Positions 1 to 6,179 of a stretch of 6,184 nucleotides of DNA are shown here, one piece after another (the stretch's first letter is position 1; each line of letters begins with the position of its first letter). The DNA is from Acidimicrobium sp. Its GTDB lineage: Bacteria; Actinomycetota; Acidimicrobiia; Acidimicrobiales; Ilumatobacteraceae. Below the pieces are notes generated by a model that saw nothing but the letters and a program-made list of their open reading frames with translations, was not told the origin of the DNA and did no database searches. The stretch is taken from contig DOHD01000167.1 of assembly GCA_003535455.1 (NCBI GenBank), positions 1 to 6,184 of the forward strand, written 5' to 3'. Both the position numbers and the translations under genes were made by a program.

Positions 1-1470
1 AGCAGCAAGTTGATTCACGGTGGCGTCAGATATCTGCAACAAGGTGAAATTGCCCTCGTTTACGAGGCATTGCACGAGCGACAACGGCTCAAACGAAACG
101 CGCCACATCTTGTGCAGACGTTGCCGTTCATGATTCCAATTCTCAAACGTGATGGCGTTGTTTCGCGCAAGATCGCCCGTGCTCTCGGCACGGCATTATG
201 GATGTACGACTTGACCGGTGGTTGGCGAATCGGCAAGTTTCACCGTCGACTTAACGCCGACAAAGCGTTCACACACTTGCCGACAATGGACCGCAAACGA
301 CTTGGGTCGGCATATTTATATTTTGACGCGATGGCCGACGACGCAAGAGTTTGCATCGCACTTGCTCGCACGGCCGCGAGTCATGGTGCCGCAGTTTTGA
401 ATTATGCCCCTGTCGAAAAAATCTTGCACGATCAACAAGGCCGTGCCTGCGGCGCGATCGTCAAACCTCGTGACGCAAACTCGATCACGATCAATGCCCG
501 TGTCATAGTCAACGCGGCCGGGGTTTGGTCTGACGAAGTCATGACGACCGACGAAGGCAAGAACCCCGAGTCGATTCGGCCAGCAAAAGGCGTGCACTTG
601 ACCGTGCCATGGAAGATGGTGCGCAACGACATTGCCGTGGTGATTCCGGTGCCCGGCGACAAACGCAGTCTGTTCTTGGTGCCATGGATTTCAAATTATG
701 ACGGCACCTACCAATACACATATATAGGTACGACAGACACCGATTATCAGGGTTCGATCGACGACCCGCAATGCACCCGCGTAGACATCGACTATGTCCT
801 CAGGGCTCTGAACGCCGCCGTGACTACAAACGTCACCGCTGATGATGTAACCGCTGTTTGGTCAGGGTTGCGACCGCTGGTCAAAAGCGTGAGTGGCGAA
901 AAACTTAGTTCGCGCACCGCCGACTTGTCGCGCCGTCACAAAGTTTCGAAGTCGAACTCTGGCGTGATCACCATCGCCGGCGGAAAACTCACTACCTACC
1001 GCAAGATGGCACAAGACACGGTTGATGAAGTCGTTAAAACTTTGGGTGTATCTGCAAAATGCAAGACCAAAAGCCTCAAATTTATCGGCGCAAAAAACAG
1101 TTCTACGAAACTCGCCGACAAAAACCTGCGACATCTGCAATCTCGGTTTGGTGGTGAGTCAGAAATGCTCGCCGAAATGATCACGCAAGACCCGAATCTC
1201 GGCGAACCGCTGATTGCGGGGCTTCCGTATTTGCGAGCAGAGGCAGTGTTCGCCGTGCAGTACGAAATGGCCCGCACGCTCGACGACATTTTGTCACGAC
1301 GCACGCGCGCTCGAATCATCAATCGTCGAGCAAGCGTGGCAAGTGCCCGAGGTGTCGCCGAGTTGATCGCACCATATCTTGGCTGGGGCGAACAAGAGAT
1401 CAACAATCAAGTTCTCGGTTACTGTAATTCGTGTGCAGACGAAGACCATGCGGCGCTTCAGTTGCAATAA
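1..1470 (+). CDS. glpD: Aerobic glycerol-3-phosphate dehydrogenase, GlpD family (5' end missing)
   Basis: This is an FAD enzyme of the inner membrane face that oxidises sn-glycerol 3-phosphate to DHAP and passes electrons to quinone. The frame is open from the first base and begins inside the family motif SSKLIHGGVRYL (nt 1-36), so the TTG at 10 is not a start. About 60-70 N-terminal residues, including the GxGxxG dinucleotide-binding loop, lie upstream of the window. Other hallmarks in order are YFDAMADDAR, NAAGVWSDEV (511-540), IGTTDTDYQG (724-750), SGLRPLV, and the glycine-rich IAGGKLTTYRKM (973-1008), which closes the FAD site. A C-terminal helical DAO_C domain follows, with YLRAEAVFAVQYEMARTLDD. 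The gene ends in TAA three bases before the next ATG, which implies co-transcription. Identification as GlpD rather than the anaerobic GlpA rests on the C-terminal domain and the absence of a cysteine-rich tail, apart from an isolated CNSC near the end. Confidence 0.95.
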   Translation, partial: SSKLIHGGVRYLQQGEIALVYEALHERQRLKRNAPHLVQTLPFMIPILKRDGVVSRKIARALGTALWMYDLTGGWRIGKFHRRLNADKAFTHLPTMDRKRLGSAYLYFDAMADDARVCIALARTAASHGAAVLNYAPVEKILHDQQGRACGAIVKPRDANSITINARVIVNAAGVWSDEVMTTDEGKNPESIRPAKGVHLTVPWKMVRNDIAVVIPVPGDKRSLFLVPWISNYDGTYQYTYIGTTDTDYQGSIDDPQCTRVDIDYVLRALNAAVTTNVTADDVTAVWSGLRPLVKSVSGEKLSSRTADLSRRHKVSKSNSGVITIAGGKLTTYRKMAQDTVDEVVKTLGVSAKCKTKSLKFIGAKNSSTKLADKNLRHLQSRFGGESEMLAEMITQDPNLGEPLIAGLPYLRAEAVFAVQYEMARTLDDILSRRTRARIINRRASVASARGVAELIAPYLGWGEQEINNQVLGYCNSCADEDHAALQLQ

Positions 1471-1473
1471 CTC

Positions 1474-2976
1474 ATGACGATCAAACCGACTGCGCCGATC
1501 GAATTTTCTGACTCGGTCGAAAAAGTAGTCGATCGAATCGATACCACTGGCGTCGATCTATCCCCTGATTTTTTGGTTGGTCTGCAAATGTTGTGCCCGA
1601 GTTCAACTTCTACGTCTGATCTCGTCGAACATGCCCGCGACTGGTGGCCGCTGACGATGCATTGGTCGCTCAATGCGATGACAGCCCGACGACCAGGCGT
1701 CGTATGTCGGCCCAATTCGACCAAACAGGTAAGCGATGTGGTTGCGATTTGCGCGAAACACTCGGTGCCGGTCACCGTGTCTGGCGGTCGATCTGGCGTT
1801 TGTGGCGCAGCAGTGCCACTTTTTGCAGGCGTCGTGATTGATACGACCGACCTTTGCGGCGTCGTAAGTGTCGATCAAATTTCTGGCTTGATCGAAGTAC
1901 TTCCCGGAACTTTTGGTCCCGACCTCGAAAACGAAATCAACAGCAAGCACCAACTCTCTGTCGGGCATTTTCCGCAATCGTTCGACATCTCGACCGTCGG
2001 TGGATGGATTGGTTCTCGTGGCGCGGGACAATTTTCGACTCGCTACGGAAAAATCGACGACATGGTCGCGGGCCTCGAGGTCGTTCTCGCCGACGGCTCG
2101 GTTATTTCAACTGGTACCGAACCAGCAAGTGCGACTGGTCCGAGTTTGACTTCGCTGTTCATCGGCAGCGAGGGCACGCTCGGCATCATCACCAAAGTTT
2201 GGTTGCGGGCGCATCCACTGCCCGATGTCACCAAGAAAGCCGCGTATCGCTTCAAATCTTTTGCCGATGCCGTCGAGACGATGCGACTCGCTGTGCGGCA
2301 CGGTGCGACCCCGGCCGTTTTACGTCTCTACGACGAACGCGAAAGCAAACGAAGCCATGGCGGCGACGGCACGACCTGCACCTTGTTGGTGCTTGACGAA
2401 GGTGTCGAATTGTTGGTCGACGCGACACTAAAAATTGTCGCCGAGTCGGCCGATTTAAATGCTTGTGAAACTGCCGACGCACAACTGGTCGACAATTGGC
2501 TCAGCCATCGCAACGACACGAGCGGCTTGCAGATACTTTCGAAAAAAGGCTTCGTAATCGACACAATGGAAGTTGCTGTTGCATGGTCTCGCGTCAATTC
2601 AGTTGCCGATTCTGTGAAGAGTGCGATCATGCAAGTCGCTGGGGCGCGCAGCGCCTCGTGCCATATTTCGCATAGTTACATCGACGGCGCATGCATCTAT
2701 TTCACGTTTGTAGCCGAACCACGCGACAAAAGTCTTTCCGCAATCGAACTCGCCTATTCACAAATATGGGACGCTGCGCAAAATGCGGCGCTTCAGTCTG
2801 GCGCAAACCTCACCCATCACCACGGCGTCGGCATCAACCGTGCAAAATATTTAAAACAGGCGCTCGGCTCGGCTCACGGCGTTCTTGCGGCAATCAAAAG
2901 CGTTCTTGATCCGCAAGATATTTTGAATCCCGGCAAATTTGGCATCGTGTCAACACGCGGCGAATACAAGATCTAG
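1474..2976 (+). CDS. Alkyldihydroxyacetonephosphate synthase-like FAD-binding oxidase (AGPS family)
   Basis: This is a 500-residue flavoprotein of the PCMH/vanillyl-alcohol oxidase superfamily. The FAD domain (about residues 75-255) contains the SGGRSGVCG loop (from 103), GHFPQSFDISTVGGW (164 on) and FIGSEGTLGIIT (229 on). The substrate domain carries LRLYDE with Arg284, at the place of the Arg in the SIRLMDN motif of mammalian AGPS. It also has SHSYIDGACIYF (399-410) and a His triad HHHGVG (448-450). The C-terminus has the usual LDPQDILNPGKFG. These last motifs separate AGPS from glycolate and D-lactate oxidases. Characterised AGPS swaps the acyl chain of acyl-DHAP for a fatty alcohol to start ether-lipid synthesis. 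No PTS or transit sequence is present. The flanking glpD and kinase genes supply DHAP, which fits that role. The ATG lies 3 bases after the glpD stop and has no clear Shine-Dalgarno sequence. The true substrate is not proven; many actinobacterial homologues are annotated only as FAD-binding oxidoreductases. Confidence 0.85.
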   Translation: MTIKPTAPIEFSDSVEKVVDRIDTTGVDLSPDFLVGLQMLCPSSTSTSDLVEHARDWWPLTMHWSLNAMTARRPGVVCRPNSTKQVSDVVAICAKHSVPVTVSGGRSGVCGAAVPLFAGVVIDTTDLCGVVSVDQISGLIEVLPGTFGPDLENEINSKHQLSVGHFPQSFDISTVGGWIGSRGAGQFSTRYGKIDDMVAGLEVVLADGSVISTGTEPASATGPSLTSLFIGSEGTLGIITKVWLRAHPLPDVTKKAAYRFKSFADAVETMRLAVRHGATPAVLRLYDERESKRSHGGDGTTCTLLVLDEGVELLVDATLKIVAESADLNACETADAQLVDNWLSHRNDTSGLQILSKKGFVIDTMEVAVAWSRVNSVADSVKSAIMQVAGARSASCHISHSYIDGACIYFTFVAEPRDKSLSAIELAYSQIWDAAQNAALQSGANLTHHHGVGINRAKYLKQALGSAHGVLAAIKSVLDPQDILNPGKFGIVSTRGEYKI

Positions 2977-2991
2977 ACAAAACAAAAGTGC

Positions 2992-2997
2992 GAGAGA
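2992..2997 (+). promoter_or_regulatory. Ribosome binding site deciding the GTG start of the kinase
   Basis: A purine run GAGAGA sits 7 bases before GTG 3005. It supports that codon as the start, because the reading frame is open further upstream into the preceding gene. The protein from GTG begins directly with the ILVIDIGTSS phosphate-binding strand, as FGGY kinases do. The match to anti-SD is only partial. Confidence 0.45.
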
Positions 2998-3004
2998 TCA
3001 AACA

Positions 3005-4468
3005 GTGAGCATTCTGGTCATCGACATCGGCACTAGTTCTTTGCGCGCCGCGATTGTTCGCCACGATGGCTCAATTCATTTTTTGAACCACGAAGCGTGT
3101 CGCCCGAGCACCCCGGCACCTGGGCTGGTCGAGTTCGACGCCCAAATAATGGCCGAATCGGTGTTGCGCGTATGTGCCAAGACGATCGAACAATCTCGTG
3201 CAACAGACAAAATTGTTGGTGTCGGCATCACCAACCAACGGGCGTCGACAGTGATCTGGAGCAAATCAACTGGCAAACCGTTCGGGCCGGCACTGGGTTG
3301 GCAAGATTTGCGAACAGTTGGCGAATGCATCACTGCCGCGGCCGAACATGGCATCAAACTTGCACCGAATCAAACAGCGACGAAAGCCGCATGGATGCTC
3401 AGTCATTACATCGATGCAAACAAGATCGACCGTCGCGACGTGCGCATCGGCACCGTCGACTCGTTCGTCGCCGCAGTGTTGTCGAACAATCAACTGCATA
3501 CAACTGATTCGAGCAATGCCGCGGTGACCGGTTTGTGCTCGATCGACGCGCATTCGTGGTCACCGCGACTCTGCGATTTGTTGAGAGTTGACATCGACAC
3601 TCTGCCGACAATCGTCGCTTCAACCGGTGTCATTGGCAACGCGACTGCCTTGCCAAACTCACCGCCAATTGCGGCACTGATCGGCGACCAGCAGTCGTCA
3701 TTGATCGGCCAAGCGTGCATCTCAAGTGGCGCGACAAAAATTACTTTCGGCACCGGCGGCATGTTGAACACGTTCACAGGTCAACGGGCACCGAAAAATT
3801 TCACCCGCGATACCCAAGGCACTTATCCGATTGTCGCCTACCGAGATGCGACTCAAACCCATTGGGCCTCTGAGGCAATCATGCTCGCTGCCGGCACGAA
3901 CATCGATTGGCTTCGCGAAGATCTCAAACTGATCAACTCACCAGAAGAGAGCCACGAAATTGCTGCACAAGTCGACGACAGTGCTGGTGTCGTATTCGTG
4001 CCCGCACTTTTTGGTCTCGGCACCCCGCATTGGGATTACGGCGCGCGCGGCACTTTGCTCGGCATCACTCGTGGCACTTCTCGCAGTCATATTGTTCGCG
4101 CCGTGTTAGAAGGCATCGCACAACGTGGTGCCGACATGGTTGATTCGGTTGTCGAGGCGACAAAACTCGAAGTCGGTTCAATTCGCATCGACGGCGGCAT
4201 GAGTCGCAACCCAACTTTCGTCCAGGCGCTCGCCGATGCAACGAGGCGCACGATAGAAGTTTCGCCAGTCACCGAAGCCACGACTTTGGGCGCCGCTTTT
4301 TTGGCCGGTGTCGGCGTTTCGTTTTGGTCGTCCCTTGACGAAGCCACAAGTACGTGGAAGCCAGCACAAATCGTGACCCCGAATCGGCCACTAGATCGCG
4401 CACAATGGCACGAGGCGATTTTGCGTGCCCGCAATTGGATTCCGGCTCTGTCGAGCCTCGACTTCTAA
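3005..4468 (+). CDS. glpK: Glycerol kinase-type FGGY carbohydrate kinase
   Basis: This is an ATP-dependent sugar/polyol kinase of 487 residues, slightly shorter than the ~500 of E. coli GlpK. The N-terminal FGGY domain opens with VIDIGTSSLRAAI, then has GITNQRAST (Arg79, Ala80) and GWQDLRT (Trp99). GDQQ follows, with Asp228 as the expected catalytic base. The C-terminal actin-like domain has FGTGG, GLGTPHWDYGARG, IDGGMSRNPTFVQALAD and TTLGAAFLAG. Collinearity with GlpK is clear, and the natural role would be glycerol to glycerol 3-phosphate, feeding GlpD. However, the residue after the conserved Arg is Ala instead of the glycerol-binding Glu, and the pocket Tyr position is Asn122 (PNQTATK instead of PYFSGTK). 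About nine residues before that motif are deleted. Another small polyol is therefore possible. GTG 3005 is chosen over upstream frame extensions, which would overlap the preceding gene. The gap to that gene is 28 bases. Confidence 0.85.
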   Translation: MSILVIDIGTSSLRAAIVRHDGSIHFLNHEACRPSTPAPGLVEFDAQIMAESVLRVCAKTIEQSRATDKIVGVGITNQRASTVIWSKSTGKPFGPALGWQDLRTVGECITAAAEHGIKLAPNQTATKAAWMLSHYIDANKIDRRDVRIGTVDSFVAAVLSNNQLHTTDSSNAAVTGLCSIDAHSWSPRLCDLLRVDIDTLPTIVASTGVIGNATALPNSPPIAALIGDQQSSLIGQACISSGATKITFGTGGMLNTFTGQRAPKNFTRDTQGTYPIVAYRDATQTHWASEAIMLAAGTNIDWLREDLKLINSPEESHEIAAQVDDSAGVVFVPALFGLGTPHWDYGARGTLLGITRGTSRSHIVRAVLEGIAQRGADMVDSVVEATKLEVGSIRIDGGMSRNPTFVQALADATRRTIEVSPVTEATTLGAAFLAGVGVSFWSSLDEATSTWKPAQIVTPNRPLDRAQWHEAILRARNWIPALSSLDF

Positions 4469-4475
4469 ATTCGTC

Positions 4476-4481
4476 TAGATT
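4476..4481 (+). promoter_or_regulatory. Candidate -10 element for a leaderless transcript
   Basis: TAGATT fits the actinobacterial TANNNT -10 pattern and ends 6 bases before the A of ATG 4488. That is the spacing expected if transcription starts on the start codon. No Shine-Dalgarno-like sequence precedes this ATG, which agrees with leaderless translation. No convincing -35 box is seen, and a 6-base match arises easily by chance. Confidence 0.3.
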
Positions 4482-4487
4482 TATCAA

Positions 4488-4946
4488 ATGCTTTCTGAGA
4501 ACGACATCACTTTTCTCGTAGCAGCACAATCTCTCGAACTGGCTGCACGAGACCTCTATGCGAATGCAATTTCGCGAAAGACCAAGTCTGACGAAGAACA
4601 AGGATTACTCACCTTGTTGCATAGCCATCACGCGGCATACGAACAAACGCTCAACGGCGTGCTCAGCAAACGTGCGGCACTTAAGCGCAACGACGAGGCC
4701 TACACCCGATTTTTTGCTCTGCTTTCAAATGCCGACAACTTTTGGACAACTCTGCTCGAACTAGAGAACACGGCGATCGCCACGCACACGGCGATTATCG
4801 CAAAACTTGAATCTGCAAAACACGCTTCGCTGCTTGCATCGATCACAACCGTCGAAGCACGACACGCGGCGATGCTTGCAACGCGCATTTCGACAAACTT
4901 AGATCTCGCGCTCGAAAACACGGCACAATCGTTGGTCGCGCCATGA
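4488..4946 (+). CDS. Small cytoplasmic ferritin-like four-helix protein
   Basis: This is a 152-residue protein, almost wholly alpha-helical in character, without a signal peptide or membrane segment. Candidate metal ligands follow the ferritin-like order. They are Glu17 in helix 1 (SLELAARDLY), His45/47/48 in helix 2 (HSHHAAYEQ), Glu91/Glu93 with His100 in helix 3, and the E-x-x-H pair Glu123/His126 (VEARHAAML) in helix 4. The same layout recurs in the next protein, including the ExRHAAxLA stretch, so the two are probably distant paralogues. The likely role is iron or manganese binding or redox protection, but no ferroxidase activity or cage assembly can be read from sequence. The gene begins 19 bases after the kinase stop, with no Shine-Dalgarno sequence. 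Its stop overlaps the next start as ATGA, so the two are translationally coupled. It resembles the DUF4439/ferritin-like families of actinobacteria; exact family membership is uncertain. Confidence 0.75.
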   Translation: MLSENDITFLVAAQSLELAARDLYANAISRKTKSDEEQGLLTLLHSHHAAYEQTLNGVLSKRAALKRNDEAYTRFFALLSNADNFWTTLLELENTAIATHTAIIAKLESAKHASLLASITTVEARHAAMLATRISTNLDLALENTAQSLVAP

Positions 4947-5773
4947 GCTATCCGAACCAGCCCAACCAGCCGAACCAACTAAGTCGTCGCGAGTTGTTGC
5001 GCTTGAGCGGTTTGTCGCTCGCGTCTGGCATCGCTTTAGCGGCGTGTGGCAAACAGTCAGGTGTTATCGACGACGGCGCAATCGCCAGACTCGGTGAGGC
5101 ACCGTCTACCACCGCATTGGCAGAAGCCGAAGTTACAGATGCGGTGTTGTTGCGCACGGCTGCGTCGCTCGAATACAACGCCATCGATACATATACGGCC
5201 GCTCTTGGTCTGGGTGTTTTTAAAGGCGACCTCGCGGGTGCCACAGAAATCGCCAAGCGGTTTCGCGATGATCACCAAGCACACGCCGATGCCGTCAACG
5301 GTTTGGTCAAGGCGCTTGGCGGCAAAGAACATCGTTGCGCAAATGTGCGTATCAACGATCTATATCTCACGCCTGCGCTTGCCCTGATCACCGACGACAA
5401 GAACCCGAATGTCGGCGTCGATGTCATTGCGCTCGCGCACGCACTCGAAAATCTCGCCGCACAGACATATCAAGGCGTGGTCGAAATGATTTCAGATCCA
5501 AAATTGCGCGCCGACGCTATTCGTATCGGTCAGCAAGAGTCACGGCATGCCGCGCTACTGGCTCAAGTTCTTAATCCAGGTATCACGGCGATGGGTCCGA
5601 CGAACGACCCGACAACCGGCAAACCAAACATTGCCGCAATTCCGGCGGCATACGGTTCACAGGCCAACATCCAGTTGATAGTCGGCGCGCCAAAGCCAGA
5701 TGGCACTCGCACCACGCTGTTGCTTGAAACACCCAGTTTGAACTCGCTTGTCTACGACAGCGTCTCTTGCTGA
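4943..5773 (+). CDS. Tat-exported ferritin-like lipoprotein
   Basis: This is a 276-residue protein with a twin-arginine signal (SRRELL, residues 14-19), a hydrophobic stretch to about residue 34, and a lipobox LAAC. Cys35 is the expected lipidated residue. It should be folded in the cytoplasm, perhaps with metal loaded, then exported by Tat and anchored outside the membrane. The mature part has a ferritin-like bundle (about 66-212). Likely ligands are Glu77 (ASLEYNAIDTY), His111/His114 (RDDHQAHAD), Glu169 (AHALENLAAQTY) and Glu199/His202 (QQESRHAALLA). A tail of about 65 residues, rich in Pro, Gly, Asn and Thr, follows and ends in Cys276. The N-terminus before the signal has an NQP repeat. 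The start ATG overlaps the upstream TGA. The domain matches the PF13668-type ferritin-like group seen in many secreted actinobacterial proteins; the physiological substrate is unknown. Confidence 0.85.
   Translation: MSYPNQPNQPNQLSRRELLRLSGLSLASGIALAACGKQSGVIDDGAIARLGEAPSTTALAEAEVTDAVLLRTAASLEYNAIDTYTAALGLGVFKGDLAGATEIAKRFRDDHQAHADAVNGLVKALGGKEHRCANVRINDLYLTPALALITDDKNPNVGVDVIALAHALENLAAQTYQGVVEMISDPKLRADAIRIGQQESRHAALLAQVLNPGITAMGPTNDPTTGKPNIAAIPAAYGSQANIQLIVGAPKPDGTRTTLLLETPSLNSLVYDSVSC
4952..4978 (+). repeat. Three 9-bp tandem repeats encoding PNQ units
   Basis: Three near-identical units (CCGAACCAG, CCCAACCAG, CCGAACCAA) encode three PNQ units in the n-region just before the Tat motif. 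Units differ by single bases. The array sits at the 5' end of the lipoprotein gene, where copy number could vary in frame by slippage without breaking the protein. Confidence 0.75.
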
Positions 5774-5796
5774 GCGAATAATTTCGCTAATACACT
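5767..5796 (+). promoter_or_regulatory. Candidate rnpB promoter
   Basis: TTGCTG (5767-5772, overlapping the ferritin gene's stop codon) and TACACT (5791-5796) are separated by 18 bases. The -10 fits the TANNNT pattern, and a start 6-7 bases later falls at 5803-5804, exactly where the P1 helix of rnpB begins. The -35 agrees with TTGACA at only three of six positions, so the placement rests mainly on the spacing to the RNA 5' end. Confidence 0.4.
5773..5788 (+). other. Perfect inverted repeat at the ferritin gene end, inside the rnpB promoter spacer
   Basis: AGCGAA and TTCGCT form a 6-bp perfect stem around a TAAT loop, starting at the last base of the TGA stop. No T-run follows (AATACAC), so a canonical intrinsic terminator is not supported. 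It could be a weak 3' end stabiliser for the upstream message, or a protein-binding palindrome in the rnpB promoter. Confidence 0.45.
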
Positions 5797-5804
5797 TAAA
5801 GCAA

Positions 5805-6179
5805 CGGTGAGTCGGTCGGTCGACCGCAGTGTTGAGATGTTCGCATCGCATCATTGAGGAAAGTCGGGACTTCACAGGACAAAGTGCTGGCGAAAGCCAG
5901 GTCGGGGAAACCTGACATTTCGTGCAACAGAAAACAAACCGCCGATGGAAGCGTCGCAAGACACTTCACAGGTAAGGATGAAACGGTGCGGTAAGAGCGC
6001 ACCAGCGTGATTGGCAACAATCGCGGCTTGGTACGACACTTGAAGCAAGGCCGCGCAGAGGGCATGAACTGTCCGTTCGCTTTCGAGCAACCCTCGGGTA
6101 GGCCGCATAGATGGATGGTCGTCGGTATCAGCAGGCAACTGCTGTTGCTACAAAATCCCGCTTATAGACCGACTCACTG
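5805..6179 (+). ncRNA. rnpB: RNase P RNA, bacterial type A, lacking P18
   Basis: This is the catalytic RNA that removes 5' leaders from pre-tRNAs. P1 pairs 5807-5817 with 6167-6177 perfectly. The conserved blocks are present in order: GAGGAAAGTC (5856-5865), ACAG...ACCGCCGATGG (5926-5948), GGTAAGGATGAAA (5971-5983) with the P12 hairpin (5985-5990/5998-6003), AAGCAAGGCC (6043-6052), GGGTAGGCC (6096-6104, the CCA-binding L15 loop), TAGATGGATG (6108-6117) and CTTAT (6161-6165). P4 forms from 5861-5869 and 6156-6163 with the universal bulged U (5864). P8 (5887-5900) and P9 (5901-5916) end in GAAA loops. P10 (5948-5967), P13 (6006-6025) and P19 (6129-6144) end in GCAA. The type A pseudoknot P6 is visible as GGAC 5877-5880 with GUCC 6071-6074 in the P17 loop. 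P18 is missing between P15 and the TAGATGGATG block. The exact ends are estimated to within a few bases. Confidence 0.97.

Noticed and set aside
10..12. TTG as the start codon of the dehydrogenase
   Set aside because: It falls inside the SSKLIHGG core motif, and the frame is open to base 1 with matching residues, so the gene is cut by the window edge.
996..1406. Long antisense open frame over the glpD 3' half, and similar antisense frames over the other genes
   Set aside because: They lie opposite well-supported coding genes, show no recognisable motifs, and are expected from codon bias.
1854..2396. 180-codon alternative + frame inside the AGPS-like gene, very rich in Arg
   Set aside because: It is an out-of-frame shadow with low-complexity Arg/Ser composition, whereas the main frame carries a full set of family motifs.
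2939..3004. Upstream in-frame extension of the kinase
   Set aside because: It would overlap the end of the preceding gene and add residues before the ILVIDIGTSS strand that have no counterpart in the family. GTG 3005 has a purine run at good spacing.
5818..5825. Self-complementary GGTCGACC as an operator or restriction-like palindrome
   Set aside because: It is explained by the P1/P2 strands of rnpB; the CGACC part pairs with 6117-6121.
5796..6138. Antisense open frames across rnpB
   Set aside because: The + strand folds as RNase P RNA with all conserved blocks; the minus-strand frames are incidental.
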